Positions 60,666-64,000 of a DNA stretch of 64,000 bases are shown here, piece by piece. The stretch's first letter is position 1. Every line of letters starts with the position of its first letter. The DNA is taken from contig NC_037591.1 in NCBI RefSeq assembly GCF_003073045.1, positions 22,849,319 through 22,913,318 of the forward strand. The letters run 5' to 3'. The notes beneath the pieces are model-generated. The model had not been told where the DNA came from and searched no databases. It saw only the letters and a program-made list of their open reading frames with translations. The position numbers and the translations under genes are program-made. Source of the DNA: Pomacea canaliculata. Its lineage: Eukaryota > Mollusca > Gastropoda > Architaenioglossa > Ampullariidae.

Positions 60666-63202
60666 CTGTAAAATAAAAGAAAGAAAAAATTGCTTAACAT
60701 TGTATTATCATACATTTTTATCTTTTTATCTTTTATATCATAATTAATCCCATATTTATTCTCCAGTGTGAGCTAGAAATGAAAAGTTAATTCAGATTTA
60801 TAGCTTCTCTGGTGTTCATTAAGGTCGTCTTAATTTAAAGGTAGGAGGAAAAACGAAACCTTTACACTCAAGAAATTTAACAATTCATTTTAGAATTTCT
60901 TTTTTTGGATTTTGCACTTTTGTTTTATTTTTCTGTCATGGTCGTTTGTGTATATAGATGACGTCACATTCTTTTGCTCAGTCCTTTATTTCTTGTTTTC
61001 TTTTCTTCTTCTATGCTACTTTTCTGTCTTCTGTCTTTCATTTCTTTTAGGCTGTTTAAATATCTACAAAGTATTTCGTTCAAATGACTGTGCAGAGCTC
61101 TATGTACAAGGAATCTTTAGTGAAGAAGATCCTACCTTTTCGAAATAAAAACCTGGAAATATCATATACACGGAAAGATGTCCAACCCCTGACGTCACGA
61201 TTGTCCACAGATAAGCTCATTAACATACGGTCCCAGGCCTCCCGTTGTCTGTAGCTTTAGAAACATAAGTTTGTTTATCTACTTACACGACTGACTCTGG
61301 GTTTGTGAATTTCAGTAAAATATGTAGGATTTATTTATTCAAGGAAAAAAGGAGTTTATATTGACAGAAAGAACTACGGAAGCCAATAGAGTACATTTAA
61401 GATGAGAAACAAAACGTAGGAATGAAATCGGGTATGATGAGAAACAAATTCATGTTTTAAGAGGTGAAAGAGGAGAAACCCTGGAGCTTCTTTATGTTAG
61501 CTCCTTCTGAATCACAAAGAGCTATAAACCAGGGTAGGGCGTTGCTGACACAACGGAAGAGCCTGTCAAGGGAGTGAAGACCCATGGACAATAAACGTTT
61601 TCAGATGAGACGCAATTAACTGTCCGCAGACTCATCTATTAGTGTTTCTACCAACATCCTGTGCTTTATTTTCCTTCAAGAAAAAAAGAGAAATTTCTCC
61701 CACGGACGCTCAGAATAGTTTATGTACTCGTGTTACAGGGTGTAATAAATGTCGTGTTACTGGTGTGGCGGGAATGAGATGGAGGGTGGTCACGTGACAC
61801 GTGACTTTTTTTTAAAAAAAAGAGAGTTTTAGGTACAGCATGTGCTTCATCTGCAGCACGTCCAGTGCTTCTACAGATGCCTAAACTAGTATCTCTTCTC
61901 TCGCTTGGTATATATTTCGTGATTTAAAATACAATATTTTTTTCAGTAATTAAGATTACGGTAAGTGTAATATGAGTGTATGTTTATGTCTCAGGTTGGC
62001 TCGGGGATCTGTTTACATCTGCATCTGTCAGTTAGCGCCTGCATTCAAGCTTCTATGGCGCAAACAACAGCCAGTGTCAACCACGGACAAGGCCGATGTG
62101 ATGGCAGGAAGAAATGATTACAGGATGGTGACACAAGCTAGGGTGACACAAGCTAGGTGACACAAGCTAGGGGGTGACACAGATTAATGCTCGAAAGCGT
62201 AATGTGAAAAGAATGATGGCAAAATGTTATTCCACCTGCTGTTGTCAACAACAAGCTTCGGGTGAAGACGAAGAGAGCTGTTAAAAAGACGACCTAGACT
62301 AATGAACAATGGCAAAGCTCTAACTCTGAATTAATTTTGTGTACATTGTTTGTAACCTTGTGCTTCACAACAACAACTATTTTTTTATTAATATTCATCT
62401 TACGCCCAAGATATATTTAGAAAAACAAAAAAACAAAACAACAACATAACAATTCATTGTCAAAAACAACGTTGTGGAAAGCCTAACTATTATTTACTTT
62501 CTATTTTGCACTAGAATCTTCTAAAATAAACCTTTCGGATAGAAAATTTAACCCAGCCTTGTCAAACATTTTTGAGACAATGGTATTCCTTGATTGGAGT
62601 GGAAAGCAGCAGCAGCAACAACACCACAGCATCCACTGTAACAAAGGAGTTATTTTTCGCGAAGTTTAGCTCCCCTGAAGACAGCATGAGTTGTCTGTGC
62701 GTCTTCACTCCCCGCAATAAAGCTTCTCAAAGGTTGTCAGTCGCCATGGCGGAGTGACATGTCGTGACGAAGTCACGCGCCTGTAAGCTGTCACGTCCGA
62801 CTGCTTCCTCTTGTCGCGTGACCTTGTCATGCAGATCTGAAGCCAAACCCTGAAGGGACGAGGGTCCACAAAACGGGCCCCTGTTTTCACAATTTTTTTT
62901 TTTTCGCTGCTTTGACAAAGATTTCTTTAATTCTCTCCCGGACATTGTCTTCCTGTCACATGGGAGGCATTCATTAATTAAGATGAACAGTGGAGCCGTA
63001 CCCTCCTTCTCTCTTTTCTTAGTGTTCTGTCATCGCGGTGTCACCCTGACGATAAAGCCTCTCGTTGTTCTTTGAGATGAGTGCGGAAATACCTCGCTAT
63101 TTCTCTTTGACAAGAGAGAGAGAAAGGAGAGAGGGAAAGAAAAAGGAGAAAGTGACACACACACACACACATATGAATCGCGCTTTATTTGAAGTGTTTG
63201 TG
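60666..63202. other. No gene confirmed; should contain or precede the 5' exons of the proline-rich gene
   Basis: AT-rich with T-runs. A strong minus-strand donor (cagtcgt/gtaagt, GT at about 61288) could close a small upstream exon, but no matching acceptor in the right phase is clear. A 17-base tandem gtgacacaagctaggg occurs three times at 62128-62180. ORFs at 62572-62945 show no motif. Confidence 0.35.
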
Positions 63203-63740
63203 GGCTTGTATTCATGAAGCACATCACCTGTCCTGTTACCTCACCTGAGCTGGATAACTCAGCTACCCACAAACAGCGGCTAAAAAAGTGCGAAATCACA
63301 GCGAGGTGGAAGCACTTTCCCTTAAAATCAACAATAACAACAGCGGCTAAAATCCTGTAATCGTAGACTCAGGATAGACCTACTCAAATACTTTTATCAG
63401 TTATTTTACCAAAGGTAAAGTGGGGTAGATGGGAGGAATTGGTGTTTTACACCGAGCCAGCAACTATGGCTGTCACGGCAAGGCAACCACCGGACTAACC
63501 TTTTACCCCGGGTAGCCCTCTGTCGAAAAATCTCTCCGAAGTGGGTTAAATAGGGTGTAATTCGTGACTGATTTAATCCAACATAAACGAACAGATTGGT
63601 TTTTTTTAGACCTAACAAATAAACTAGACATACATAAGGGAACAGAACAGTACATAACGTTTTATAGTATTCATAATCTGATACCAGAAGACGCCATAAA
63701 AATGATACTGAACTTTCTCCGATGGTCATTTTGCTGCGAA
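63203..63740. repeat. Dispersed repeat, copy 3 of 3, interrupted by a SINE fragment
   Basis: The left part (tattcatgaagcacatcacc to cagctaccc) and right part (ctctccgaagtgggtt, cctaacaaataaac, agacgccataa) match the order in the copy at 51388. A short SINE tail lies between them at 63434-63500. Confidence 0.5.
63434..63500 (-). mobile_element. Fragment of the tRNA-derived SINE
   Basis: On the minus strand gtccggtgg is followed directly by cttgccgtgaca...cggtgtaaaacaccaatt, i.e. the first bases and the 3' tail of the SINE at 4125 with most of the body missing. Confidence 0.5.
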
Positions 63741-63886
63741 TAAAAATGAACTAATACTTTTGTCATCTTATACTTGCTCAAGTTACAACATTATAAAGAA
63801 GGACGAAATTAAACTTTCTACATCTTCTGATTTACTTCTTTTTATATTTCTTTATCTCTTCTCGTTTTAGTTGCTTGCCTCATGCC

Positions 63887-63898
63887 TGCGCATGCGCA
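63887..63898. promoter_or_regulatory. NRF-1-like palindrome tgcgcatgcgca
   Basis: Identical to the palindrome at 5305-5316. No first exon could be identified on either strand before the window ends. Confidence 0.3.
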
Positions 63899-64000
63899 CC
63901 GTAGCTGCAAAGTTTGAAAGCTAATACGGTATTTCACTACAGTTTTAATACAGTAAAACTACAACTGTTCTCTTTTCTGTCTAGTCTTCATCCCGAAAAT

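Overview
The window is a piece of animal nuclear DNA, most likely from a lophotrochozoan and probably a gastropod mollusc. This rests on intron-bearing genes with GT-AG splice sites, a GRL101-type LDLa/LRR G-protein-coupled receptor (the class first described in the snail Lymnaea), lineage-specific ankyrin/SOCS-box genes, a tRNA-derived SINE, RTE and CR1/Jockey-like LINE scraps, a solo LTR and an hAT-like MITE. The species call is inference; the gene calls come from reading translations, splice sites and phases.

Layout. 1-20.4 kb is a tandem cluster of claudin/PMP22-like four-transmembrane genes on the + strand. It holds the last exon of one copy at the left edge, a damaged two-exon remnant (2853-3516), a complete three-exon gene (8276-10090) and a third gene with a long PPxY/PDZ-ligand tail (18022-20358). 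A segment of about 2.5 kb with one terminal exon, its 3' flank and an old LINE fragment is duplicated (1-2541 and 9925-12393). 20.4-28.3 kb is gene-poor, with a 1,119-bp solo LTR and LINE fragments. 28.3-34 kb (-) is a receptor with CUB-like, C-type lectin, LDLa and LRR domains followed by seven transmembrane segments; its reading frame breaks about ten times. 34.8-36.4 kb has an hAT-like MITE and a 42-bp minisatellite. 36.4-45 kb is a tail-to-tail pair of ankyrin/SOCS-box (ASB-like) paralogs. 46.0-48.5 kb (+) is a six-exon centrin-3 gene, divergent from the second ASB-like gene. 50.7-60.7 kb (-) is the 3' part of an unrecognised proline/methionine/glycine-rich protein made of many small symmetric phase-1 exons. 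The right end is repeats and unassigned DNA.

Working together. The claudin-like genes are a local family sharing exon architecture. The two ASB-like genes are expected to be Cullin-5/Elongin BC substrate adaptors. Centrin-3 is a centriole calcium-binding protein. The other neighbours show no functional link.

A caution runs through the window. Several genes with good splice sites and domains (claudin-like C, both ASB-like genes, centrin-3 and above all the GPCR) show frame changes that fit single missing bases, some in short homopolymers. With two bases restored, centrin-3 would be exactly 167 residues. Residual assembly indels are therefore a serious alternative to pseudogenisation, although a 2.36-kb ASB exon is clean.
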